Shown here: piece after piece, positions 13,474 to 24,235 of the stretch | Position numbering within the stretch: position 1 is the stretch's first letter | How the letters are laid out: each line of letters opens with the position of its first letter | Assembly (NCBI RefSeq): GCF_964340395.1 | Contig: NC_135568.1 | Location: forward strand, 19,429,710 to 19,493,709 | DNA from: Glandiceps talaboti | Taxonomy: Eukaryota > Hemichordata > Enteropneusta > Spengelidae | DNA: 64,000 nucleotides | Reading direction: 5' to 3' | The notes under the pieces: model-generated | Database searches by the model: none | What the model was told of the DNA's origin: nothing | Seen by the model: only the letters and a program-made list of their open reading frames with translations | Program-made: the position numbers and the translations under genes

Positions 13474-14041
13474 CAAATGGGTGCAACTGTCACCCGCGTT
13501 ATCCCAAATAGGTACAAGAGTCACCCGCGTTATCCCAAATAGGTACAAAAGTCACCCGCGTTATCCCAAATAGGTACAAAAGTCACCCGCGTTATCCTAA
13601 ATAGGTACAAGAGTCACCCGCGTTATCCCAAATAGGTACAAAAGTCACCCGCGTTATCCCAAATAGGTACAAGAGTCACCCGAGTTAACCCAAATAGGTA
13701 CAAAAGTCACCCGAGTTAACCCAAATGGGTACAAAAGTCACCCAAGTTAACCCAAATGAGTACAAGAGTCACCCAAGTTAACCCGATGGGTACAAGAGTC
13801 ACCCGAGTTAACCCAAATAGGTACAAAAGTCACCCAAGTTAACCCAAATGGGGTACAAAAGTCACCCAAGTTATCCCAAATGAGTACAAGAGTCACCCAA
13901 GTTAACCTGATGGGTACAAGAGTCACCCGAGTTAACCCAAATGGGTACAAAAGTCACCCAAGTGGGTACAAGAGTCATCCGAGTTATCCCAAATGAGTAC
14001 AAGAGTCATCCGAGTTATCCCAAATGGGTGCAAGTGTCACC
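13474..14041. repeat. 32-bp minisatellite, about 17 copies
   Basis: Unit contains GTTATCCCAAATAGGTACAA and AAGTCACCCG. The left half uses CCCGCGTTATCC; the right half drifts to CCCGAGTTAACC and CCCAAGTTAACC, giving a gradient of variants along the array. Some units are shortened (13960-13990). Confidence 0.94.
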
Positions 14042-14077
14042 TAAAAATGTATAGTAAATAAAAGGACCACAGATTCA

Positions 14078-14218
14078 TCATATGAAACCACTAACCACTA
14101 TATTACTTCACTAAAAACAAAACTGCATAGTGGAAAAGCTGAACAATAGAATCACTTCTACACATTATAAAATCAAATGAAAACCTCAAAAAACAGTGGA
14201 GCTATTCTGATCGATAGG
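14078..14218. repeat. Dispersed repeat, copy 1 (copy 2 at 21025-21172)
   Basis: CATATGAAACCACTAACCAC through GGAGCTATTCTGATCGATAG matches 21025-21172 closely apart from a poly-A expansion in the second copy. Both are + strand in RABL2 introns. No terminal inverted repeat is clear; it may be a fragment of a larger interspersed repeat. Confidence 0.75.
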
Positions 14219-14391
14219 ACACTAGTTTACCAAATAAAGTCATCTTGTCCATTCTTCTATTAATTAAACACCCCTAATCTTTAGTAAGAAACAGATTGGC
14301 AATGGGCCTTCTCCCATTGTCCAAACGTAGCCTCAAGTAATTTCCCGGAAAGAAAGTTGTTGTTTCTGTCCAGGAAACGTTGCCTCAAGTG

Positions 14392-14660
14392 CAGGGGTGA
14401 ACAAATCATTTTATGAAATGGTGGTCCCTCGGCCAGTGCCTTAAAAATCCAGTGGTCCTCCTGAAAGAATTCATGGTCCCAGGTCCCGCTAATTTGAAAC
14501 ATTAAACCTACCTATGAATCTGTATATTCAGACCACTTTTTAACATAGTTATTAACAGTAAGGTACTGGTCCGATGGACCAGACAAGGTAAAATTTGTGT
14601 GGTCAACCCAAATAAATCGCTAGTCCCTGAACCCAGGACCAGTGGATTTGTTCATCCCTG
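14392..14660. mobile_element. 269-bp MITE with CAGGGGTGAACAAATC ends
   Basis: The left end CAGGGGTGAACAAATC is mirrored by GATTTGTTCATCCCTG on the right. Flanking AAGTG at 14387-14391 and 14661-14665 is a likely 5-bp target duplication. CAGGG-type ends resemble hAT elements, but those usually make 8-bp duplications. One end of the same element lies in opposite orientation at 51363. Confidence 0.8.
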
Positions 14661-14665
14661 AAGTG

Positions 14666-15068
14666 GTGTGACGACACAAATTTCTTTGTTAATTGTTCAT
14701 AATTAGTTGTGTAGTTGTCTTCCCTGAAGTAGCAATTAATGTAGGGAGAATTATTTTGTGTTTTCCCTTGGATCTGCAGTCTGCATTGGCTGGACAAACA
14801 CAAGAAAAAAGAAGATCGAGGCAGGGTATTTAAGTGATGCAAACTCGGCAGAAAACAATTCTTTATTTTCATTGGCTTTAAAATAGGTTTACAATGGGTG
14901 CAGAGTTCACAGACAGATGAAATATTTATCATCATTTCAATTTCGTCAAATATGGACATATCATTTTGAAATTTCACACACTAATGCACAGATGGATAAA
15001 GAGAAATGACATTTTGAATATTATACTTTCTTCAATGTCTTATAGTTTATTATGGTTATGTATTACAG
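14666..15068. other. RABL2 intron end
   Basis: No further gene or repeat seen; it ends in the acceptor TTATGTATTACAG before the next exon. Confidence 0.6.
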
Positions 15069-15278
15069 GTATTTGACATTACAAGAAAAATTACGTATAC
15101 AAATCTTCCAAATTGGTACAAAGAATTGAGAGAGTACAGATCAGCTATCCCGTGTATATGTGCAGCCAATAAGATTGATGTCGACTATAATGTAACAAAG
15201 AAAGCTTTCAACTTTGCCAAGAAACATAATATGCCTTTTTATTTTGTGTCAGCATCAGATGGTACAAATGTAGTCAAG
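15069..15278 (+). CDS. RABL2: RABL2, exon with G4 and G5 boxes
   Basis: A 210-bp, 70-codon exon, phase 0 on both sides, between TATTACAG and the donor GTAAGTTGT. It encodes VFDITRKITYTNLPNWYKEL, then REYRSAIPCICAANKIDVDY and ends FVSASDGTNVVK. NKID is the G4 guanine-specificity motif and SASDG the G5 region. The NVTKKAFNFAKKH stretch and DGTNVVK are characteristic of RABL2. Joining to the 7739 donor keeps the frame (CIL-VFD). The 26-bp minisatellite starts at the very next base. Confidence 0.95.
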
Positions 15279-17836
15279 GTAAGTTGTACAAAATGTACTG
15301 TGCTTATAACGTAGTGATGTTGTACAGTGATTATAACGTAGTAAGTTGTACAGTGCTTATAACGTAGTAAATTGTACAGTGCTTATAACGTAGTAAATTG
15401 TACAGTGCTTATAACGTAGTAAATTATACAGTGCTTATAACGTAGTAAATTATACAGTGCTTATAACGTAGTAAATTATACAGTGCTTATAACATAGTAA
15501 GTTGTTCAGTGCTTATAACGTAGTAAGTTGTACAGTGCTTATAACATAGTAAGTTGTACAGTGATTATAACGTAGTAAGTTGTACAGTGCTTATAACGTA
15601 GTAAGTTGTACAGTGATTATAACATAGTAAGTTGTACAGTGCTTATAACGTAGTAAGTTGTACAGTGATTATAACGTAGTAAGTTGTACAGTGCTTATAA
15701 CATAGTAAATTGTACAGTGCTTATAACGGAGTAAGTTGTACAGTGCTTATAACGTAGTAAGTTGTACAGTGCTTATAACGTAGTAAGTTGTACAGTGCTT
15801 ATAACGTAGTAAGTTGTACAGTGCTTATAACGTAGTAAATTATACAGTGCTTATAACGTAGTAAGTTGTACAGTGCTTATAACATAGTAAGTTGTACAGT
15901 GCTTATAACATAGTAAGTTGTACAGTGCTTATAACGTAGTAAGTTGTACAGTGCTTATAACGTAGTAAAGTTGTACAGTGCTTATAACGTAGTAAGTTAT
16001 ACAGTGATTATAACGTAGTAAGTTGTACAGTGCTTATAACATAGTAAGTTGTACAGTGCTTATAACATAGTAAGTTGTACAGTGATTATAACGTAGTAAG
16101 TTGTACAGTGCTTATAACATAGTAAGTTGTACAGTGCTTATAACATAGTAAGTTGTACAGTGCTTATAACGTAGTTAGTTGTACAGTACTTATAACGTAG
16201 TAAGTTGTACAGTGCTTATAATGTAGTAAGTTGTACAGTGCTTATAACGTAGTAAATTGAACAGTGCTTATAACGTAGTAAGTTGTACAGTGATTATAAC
16301 GTAGTAAGTTGTACAGTGCTTATAACGTAGTAAATTGTACAGTGCTTATAACGTAGTAAATTGTACAGTGCTTATAACGTAGTAAGTTGTACAGTGCTTA
16401 TAACGTAGTAAATTGTACAGTACTTATAACGTAGTAAGTTGTACAGTGCTTATAATGTAGTAAGTTGTACAGTGCTTATAACGTAGTAAGTTGTACAGTG
16501 CTTATAACGTAGTAAATTATACAGTACTTATAACGTAGTAAGTTGTACAGTGCTTATAACGTAGTAAGTTGTACAGTGCTTATAACGTAGTAAGTTATAC
16601 AGTGCTTATAACATAGTAAGTTGTTCAGTGCTTATAACATAGTAAGTTGTTCAGTGATTATAACGTAGTAAGTTTTACTGTGCTTATAACGTAGTAAGTT
16701 GTACAGTGCTTATAACATAGTAAATTGTACAGTGCTTATAATGTACTAGTAAGTTGTACAGTGCTTATAACATAGTAAATTGTACAGTGCTTATAACGTA
16801 GTAAGTTGTACAGTGCTTATAACGTAGTAAAGTTGTACAGTGCTTATAACGTAGTAAGTTATACAGTGATTATAACGTAGTAAGTTGTACAGTGCTTATA
16901 ACATAGTAAGTTGTACAGTGCTTATAACATAGTAAGTTGTACAGTGATTATAACGTAGTAAGTTGTACAGTGCTTATAACATAGTAAGTTGTACAGTGCT
17001 TATAACATAGTAAGTTGTACAGTGCTTATAACGTAGTTAGTTGTACAGTACTTATAACGTAGTAAGTTGTACAGTGCTTATAATGTAGTAAGTTGTACAG
17101 TGCTTATAACGTAGTAAATTGAACAGTGCTTATAACGTAGTAAGTTGTACAGTGATTATAACGTAGTAAGTTGTACAGTGCTTATAACGTAGTAAATTGT
17201 ACAGTGATTATAACGTAGTAAGTTGTACAGTGCTTATAACGTAGTAAATTGTACAGTGCTTATAACGTAGTAAATTGTACAGTACTTATAACGTAGTAAG
17301 TTGTACAGTGCTTATAATGTAGTAAGTTGTACAGTGCTTATAACGTAGTAAGTTGTACAGTGCTTATAACGTAGTAAATTATACAGTACTTATAACGTAG
17401 TAAGTTGTACAGTGCTTATAACGTAGTAAGTTGTACAGTGCTTATAACGTAGTAAGTTATACAGTGCTTATAACATAGTAAGTTGTTCAGTGCTTATAAC
17501 ATAGTAAGTTGTTCAGTGATTATAACGTAGTAAGTTTTACTGTGCTTATAACGTAGTAAGTTGTACAGTGCTTATAACATAGTAAATTGTACAGTGCTTA
17601 TAACGTAGTAAGTTGTACAGTGCTTATAACATAGTAAATTGTACAGTGCTTATAACGTAGTAAGTTGTACAGTGATTATAACATAGTAAGTTGTACAGTG
17701 ATTATAACATAGTAAGTTGTTCAGTGCTTATAACGTAGTAAGTTGTACAGTGCTTATAACATAGTAAGTTGTACAGTGCTTATATAACATAGTAAATTAT
17801 ACTGTGCTTATAACATAGTAAGTTGTACATGTACTG
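15279..17836. repeat. 26-bp minisatellite starting at the splice donor, about 97 copies
   Basis: The array begins with the first intron base: GTAAGTTGTACA. After one 35-bp and one 27-bp founder-like unit it settles to 26 bp (GTAAGTTGTACAGTGCTTAT plus AACGTA). Most units keep GTAAGT, a consensus donor core; a minority read GTAAAT. A block of about 33 units is itself duplicated at an offset of 862 bp: rare variants at 15965, 16171, 16254 and 16671 recur at 16827, 17033, 17116 and 17533. It fills over 90 percent of this intron. Confidence 0.97.
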
Positions 17837-18018
17837 TGCAGTAAGCCTTTAACTAAGTGTCTTCTCGTCATTGACATCTATCTGCCTTCAACTGAGTGTC
17901 TTCCAGTCTTAGTTATTGTACTAATAATCTTGCAAATTTTGTGCATTTTTTTTCAATTATACTAGATTTTTTTTCATCTGTACTAATAATCTTGTGAATT
18001 TTGTGTATTTGTTTTCAG
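17837..18018. other. Intron 3' end with acceptor
   Basis: T-rich sequence ending TTTGTTTTCAG. A near-duplicated stretch (GTACTAATAATCTTG at about 17917 and 17979) precedes it. Confidence 0.7.
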
Positions 18019-18102
18019 TTATTTAGACAAGCCATTAAACTAGCTGTAGCATACAAAGAGAACTCCACAGACTTTATGGATGAAGTAATGAGAGAATTAG
18101 AG
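18019..18102 (+). CDS. RABL2: RABL2, C-terminal helix exon
   Basis: An 84-bp, phase 0 exon between TTTTCAG and donor GTTAGT. It encodes LFRQAIKLAVAYKENSTDFM followed by DEVMRELE, matching the last helix of the RABL2 G domain. The exon's final bases, GTAATGAGAGAATTAGAG, and the start of the intron reappear, with two bases deleted and one changed, as the unit of the array at 27298-27858. Confidence 0.95.
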
Positions 18103-18224
18103 GTTAGTTAGTCAAAATACTGCCAATTGGCAATGTAGACAACATACACATGCAGTGGGAGAAACACACTTCAAACATGAAAACACCCCTACAGGATAAT
18201 GGAACATCCCTTGAACTTTGGTCT

Positions 18225-19640
18225 AGTGGTTATATTGCATTACATAACCACACCCCCTTACCCTGTAAAGGACAGTGAGAATGCTTTGATATTGGGTGTG
18301 CATGTCCTATTCAGGTTTGTTAATTCCAAATTGATTTGTAGAGAGTTTTTTTTAGCTAATTTTGATAACTTTAAACTTCTTTGAAACCAGTGGTTGAATT
18401 GCTTTGATATTTGATATGCATGTTCTGTGGAGTGAGTCTATTCAGATTTGTTCATGACAAGCTACTATCAGTCATTTTCTATTTTTACCAATTTCTTTTG
18501 GTATTTTTGGTCAAAAATGATATTTTCAACTTCTCCAAAACTGATGGTCGAATTGTTTATTCAGATTTGTTCATGTCTATTTGATAGAAATCAGCGATTT
18601 TGGGGGTATTTTTGGTCAATGCAAATCCATGCACATAGCAACAGCAAAGTAGAAGTACATATTGCATTTTTGGGTGGACTAGTGAATAAACATTCAAAAA
18701 ATGTGTGCAAAAATGCCTAGCAACTAGACCTCATTCATAGCAACAGTCAAATGGTGATGTATATTGCAAAGATACAGGAACAAGGAAGCAAATGAATAAA
18801 CATTCAAAACTATGCAAATTTACATAGCAACAAGACCATGCGTATAGCAAAAGTCCAATGATGATGTATATTGCAAAGATACAGGGATGGGTAGGCAAGT
18901 GAGTAAACATTTAAAAATGTATACAAATGTATCTAGCAGCATGGTCAATAGCAGTAGTCCAATGGTGGTGTGTATTGCAAAGAAAACAACAAGATTAGTT
19001 AGGCTAGTGGATATATATATCCAAGAAAGTGGATACATGTCTGCCTAGCAACAAGACCACACCCATGGCAATAACCAAATGATTGTGTATATCATTGTAA
19101 AGATAACAACAGGGATAGGCATATATCAGTGCAGGCAAGCTTAGGGTACCATTTTGGTGGACAAAGTTACCAAAAAATAAATTTCTCAGTTGGTATTATT
19201 TTCCATCCTAGTAGGAAAGTAGGACACCTAATGTCTATTACAGTATATGTGAAAAGATAACTTTTTGCAAAAATTTTAGCTCCGCTGTCAGCGAAGGCTG
19301 AAAGCGTAGCTTTAGGTATAGGTTGTATAGAGTATAGAGAGTAGAGTGAATCATAGGTGTCCGTCAAACTTTTATATTTTCATTATCTACTCCGAAAGTG
19401 ACAGTCAGAATTCTTCGATATTTGGTGTGCATGTTCCCTAGGGGGAGGCTATTCAGATTTGTTCATGCCAAGTTGATCTGTGCCATTTTCAATTTGTTAT
19501 GATTTTTTTTCATAAAATGTCATTTTCATCATCTCCTTGAAAACTTCTTGTCAGATTGCTTTGATATCTGGTGCGTTGATGCGCAGGGGTAGCTTACTTA
19601 GATTTGTTAATTTCAAGTCAGCACGTCTTCTTTTGTATTT
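18225..19640. repeat. Diverged interspersed repeats in RABL2 intron
   Basis: Two families alternate. The first carries TTTGATATTTGGTGTGCATG then TATTCAGATTTGTTCATGCC, with copies near 18280, 18400, 18560, 19410 and 19560. The second, at 18640-19130, has roughly 100-bp units with TAGCAACAAGACCA, AGCAAAAGTCCAATGATG and GTATATTGCAAAGATA. The second recurs at 51560 and 62640. No coding sequence. Confidence 0.75.
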
Positions 19641-20141
19641 TTTATGATTTTTTTTTGTAATTTTAAAAAAAAATGAATATGTTAATGAGCATTATGACCG
19701 CCGCCATATTGGAAATCAGTCCGCGAGACTTTAGGTAAACTGCAACTTTTCAAAAGACACTATTGACGTCAAACAAGCAATGTAATATGTGCTGTAGTCT
19801 TAATTCTACGCATTGTGTGCCCAAATGACAAATATTTGTTTGAAACAGGGTTGTAAACTTCAAATCCAAATTCTCCACCCTCCTACAGAATGGTTCATTC
19901 CAGTATACGCACCTCACGATCAAGTGAGCTCTATGAGAAGTCGTGCATGCCTGAACTGAAGTGTATGGGACGATTTTTGACAGAGTCAGTCGTCAATAAA
20001 AACGATAATACTCTTTCTAAAATTATCACATTTTTAAAGGGAAAGTACTTTGTGGTTCATTTATGGAGTTTTGTTTTTGTATGATCAATCTTGGTGGCAA
20101 AATTACAGCGTCAAAATTACCGATGTGGTAATGCACAAGTG
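19641..20141. other. Intron sequence, nothing recognised
   Basis: Mixed-composition sequence including a 64-codon frame at 19890-20084 that I do not recognise and do not believe is coding. Confidence 0.5.
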
Positions 20142-20651
20142 AGTTTCCGTACGGCGACAATCTCAATGACCCGGATGCACGAGGGACTAACCCGGAAGCA
20201 AGTCATTGCCAGCCATACGTTACAGTGGTAACATCGTCCGAGAAATCGCTGCGTTCAGAGTGTCATTATTCACAGAATTGTTTTTTTTCAAGTGAAAACC
20301 CGTCTTGAAATGTATAACTCTAACAAATGAAGACATGTGAAGTTATATTTTGAAAGTTGTATCGCTAGTTTGAGACGATTTCCTCACGTACTATCGAGGC
20401 TTGGACCTTACTCCAGTTCAGCGGGAAGTTTAGCCAGTCCGATAATTCTTTCTGGTTTAGTTTACAACACTTTTGATCACACAGATTTTGTTTTTGTGAT
20501 GAAAAGAAATTTTTAAAAAAAAGATCACTTCAACCATTTCGTTGTGTTTTCTTTATGAAAGGTAATCGAACATGAACGAGTGTTACCACTGTAACGTATG
20601 GCTGAGAATGACTTTCTTCTGGGTACTTGGGATTGTCACCGTACGGAAACT
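20142..20651. mobile_element. About 510-bp MITE with 80-90 bp inverted ends
   Basis: AGTTTCCGTACGGCGACAAT at the left is mirrored by ATTGTCACCGTACGGAAACT at the right; inside, AGCCATACGTTACAGTGGTAACA faces TGTTACCACTGTAACGTATGGCT. The arms are imperfect (left has an extra segment near 20180-20200). I could not fix a target duplication. Confidence 0.8.
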
Positions 20652-21024
20652 TTAAGATGGCGATTAATACATTTCTTCCCTATATATATCTACTACAACT
20701 AGTACAAGTTGAATGTTGTTGACTTGGTAAATTTGTTAGAAAATTCAAATTCAAATTCCCTCAAAATTATTTTAGATCCCTAGTTTATTTCATTCATTAT
20801 TAACATTTTCCAGGGTTAAAGCTGTAAGACACTGGAATTATTTATAGCCAACCTCAAAATCTTCTTTTTTTTCTTTTTCTTGTGTGCATTTCCCAGTCAT
20901 TTTTTTTCAGAGATTTTGTGCAATTTTTCATAACAGTAGATTTTTGTTATAAAATGATGACTATGGTATAAAAGTACAATACATTACCAACTTCTGTGTA
21001 AAATGTGTTTTATAGTGAGACATC

Positions 21025-21172
21025 ATATGAAACCAGTAACCACTTTATTACATCGCTAAAACAAAACTGCATAGTGAAGAACTGAACCACTTCTACATGT
21101 CACCAAAAAAAAAAAAAAAAAAAAAAAAAAAACCAGCGGAGCTATTCTGACCGATAGGTCGCTTGTTGAGAT
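21025..21172. repeat. Dispersed repeat, copy 2, with poly-A expansion
   Basis: Second copy of the 14078-14218 repeat. A run of about 27 A at 21105-21131 replaces the shorter A-rich part of copy 1. Confidence 0.75.
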
Positions 21173-21193
21173 TCGGCCATGCTACGTTATAGT

Positions 21194-21212
21194 AATAATA
21201 ATAATAATAATG

Positions 21213-21247
<35 letters not shown>
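21194..21247. repeat. (AAT)n microsatellite
   Basis: About 18 trinucleotide units with one TGATAAT interruption. Confidence 0.95.
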
Positions 21248-22464
21248 TCTTTATTGTATCTTTATCCAAATCTGGACATCAGACCTATTCACAATAAAGA
21301 AGGAAAATAACCTATGCAAATTGCCTACATAGGATGTGACATAATCAGAAATGGATAAAAAACTTACTGTTGTGAGGCAAATTCATTTTTTTTTAATCAA
21401 GTATTCTACTTAAATAAGAATGGTACAATAACTTTAAATAGTTGTCAATAGATGTTTCTTGATTAATATCCTGTTCTGCCACTCTCTCAGTTCTTAACAG
21501 CAATCATTGTCGCTCTTTTTAGTACTGTGCTTCTGCAAAGTGATTCTGCAAGTGAATTATCCTGTTAACTTTGGCACAACACCTACATGTACATAGGATG
21601 TGACAAAATGGAAGAGCTCTTAAAAGGGAGAAAACTTTAATTTCTTTCAAAGTTTTATTTTTCCATCTCATGATGAAATTTAATTGCCTGGAAGATGTTA
21701 GCACAGAAAGTAGTCCAGAACTATGTGCTTAATACTAAGAAACTCAAGGCAAAGTGAATATTATGTGCATTATTTCTGAGAATAGTTACTTGTCAATGAT
21801 GAATATTAACCTTGGAGACAACACTGTATCAATGCATTCAGATAGTAATTTTTTAATGATGTAATAAAACTTCAAAAGTACAATAAAACACCGTAAGGGT
21901 CACAATCTGAAACAGCACAACAGCATACTGATTTTAAAACAATTTTACCAGTCTTTCTAAGGAAGAAATATCTGAAAACCATCTAAAATAAATGGGTGGT
22001 ATACTATTTGTTGTATTTTTTCAGTTTTGCATATTTTGTAGGATCTTTTTGTGTAAATGTTGAGAAAATAAGTGTTTCTGGTGTACAAGTCTTCTGAAAA
22101 TCACAAATGTGCATGCCCCCTGCTTGTTAAATAACTGTATTAATTTTGACAGGATTTTTGTTACATTGGACATGACAAAGTTTCACTCAGAAAAGGGCTT
22201 CTACAAAACTGTTAGGTAACTGCTGAATATATTTAATAAGTTTCTTCTATTAGCCTTCATGCAAATATATTGAAAAACAGAAAACATTAAACCAGGTTTT
22301 GAAAATGGTCTGAATTGGGTACTTGTACAAGTCATAATCCAAAAAAATTTTGAATTCATGTTAAACATAAAAAACTGTTAATTTTAGTGCACAAGAATTC
22401 AAGTTTTCAGTGGTTTAGAGATATATATTGTAACATTTCTGTACAGTTTTTTACCCGTTTCACT
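21248..22464. other. Intron sequence with scattered ACATAGGAYRTGACA motifs
   Basis: No exon seen. Related motifs appear at about 21327, 21592 and 22162, ahead of the array in which the same motif is a constant part. Confidence 0.6.
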
Positions 22465-23315
22465 GACAAGCTAGTGCTATTTTACAGGAATTTGTCAAAC
22501 ATGATATTTAAGATACATAGGACATGACAAGCTAGTGCTATTTTACAGGAATTTGTCAAACATGACATTTAAAATACATAGGACATGACAAGCTAGTGCT
22601 ATTTTACAGGAATTTGTCAAACATGACATTTAAGATACATAGGACATGACAAGCTAGTGCTATTTTACAGGAATTTGTCAAACATGATATTTAAGATACA
22701 TAGGACATGACAAGCTAGTGCTATTTTACAGGAATTTTTCAAACATGATATTTAAGATACATAGGACATGACAAGCTAGTGCTATTTTACAGGAATTTTT
22801 CAAACATGATATTTAAGATACATAGGACATGACAAGCTAGTGCTATTTTACAGGAATTTTTCAAACATGACATTTAAAATACATAGGACATGACAAGCTA
22901 GTGCTATTTTACAGGAATTTTTCAAACATGATATTTAAGATACATAGGACATGACAAGCTAGTGCTATTTTACAGGAATTGTTCAAACATGACATTTAAA
23001 ATACATAGGACATGACAAGCTAGTGCTATTTTACAGGAATTTTTCAAACATGATATTTAAGATACATAGGACATGACAAGCTAGTGCTATTTTACAGGAA
23101 TTGTTCAAACATGACATTTAAAATACATAGGACATGACAAGCTAGTGCTATTTTACAGGAATTGTTCAAACATGATATTTAAGATACATAGGACATGACA
23201 AGCTAGTGCTATTTTACAGGAATTTTTCAAACATGATATTTAAAATACATAGGACATGACAAGCTAGTGCTATTTTACAGGAATTGTTCAAACATGATAT
23301 TTAAAATACATAGGA
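22465..23315. repeat. 61-bp minisatellite, about 14 copies
   Basis: Unit contains GACAAGCTAGTGCTATTTTA then CAGGAATTTGTCAAACATG and ends ACATAGGACAT. Units alternate between GATATTTAAGAT and GACATTTAAAAT, and between GTCAAAC, TTCAAAC and GTTCAAAC forms, so the array probably expanded in blocks of more than one unit. Confidence 0.96.
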
Positions 23316-23437
23316 CATGACATTTAAGCTACATAGGACATGACATTTCAGCTACATAGGACATGACATTTCAGCTACATAGGACATTATATTTCAGCTA
23401 CATAGGACATGACATTTCAGCTACATAGGACATGACG
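23316..23437. repeat. 23-bp tandem repeat derived from the end of the 61-bp unit
   Basis: About five copies of ACATAGGACATGACATTTCA plus GCT. It reuses the ACATAGGACATGACA part of the 61-bp unit, a nested derivative array. Confidence 0.9.
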
Positions 23438-24235
23438 TTATGGAAAGGACATTTCTTTAATTTTTGGGAAAATTTTTTAGGGTACTCGCTGTTTTTGTTT
23501 GTACTATGAAAGGTCCACATCCAAGCTGACTGCTGACAGCAAACTGACTGAGCAGGTGTTTGCATGTCAGAAATATACCACATACATAGGAGGTGACACA
23601 GTGTTATGGAGTGACCATTTGTTTTCCAGTGAAATTCTGTAACAAAGTCACTGTACCCATGCAACACATGCTACAAATTGTTCATGCCAGTCCTAATTCA
23701 GAAACATTGTAGCAACTTTTTTTTCAGCAATACAGTGACCCAGTAAAAAGTGACATCATAATTGACCCCATTTTAGTAACACAGCAGATTCCATATTCTA
23801 CTGTCTCTACCTATGACCAGATATACCATACACCTGTTTTGATATCGTTCTGCAAATCAAGTAAGGTATAGCAGACAAGATATATAAGTGAGAAAATACC
23901 TAGCCAGCACTAATGTTAGTGTGGGGAAATGTAAATATCTCATGCATGTTTTAATTTGGCCACAAGTAACGCAAGAAAATTGTAAAAATTGGCCCTTTTA
24001 TTTGAAATTGAGAAAAATTCAGTTGTAAAATATTGTGAATTTGATAAATTACTGTGAAAATAGTAAATAATGTCTCTAATGACTGGTAATACATTTTCAA
24101 AAAATTATGTTACCCTAAGCTTGCTTGCGCTGATATACAAACATTTTTGTCATTAGGCATCAGGTACACCTTATTGGCTGAAAAAAGTGTATTTTACCCA
24201 CCATAAATAATGACAACCATGATAATAGTGAACAA
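23438..24235. other. Intron sequence, no gene
   Basis: One more ACATAGGAGGTGACA motif at about 23584. Otherwise AT-rich with no recognised feature. Confidence 0.6.

Noticed and set aside
22465-23315. TATTTTACAG in each 61-bp unit as arrayed splice acceptors, by analogy with the donor arrays
   Set aside because: It matches no RABL2 exon start in the window, and pyrimidine-AG strings are common by chance.
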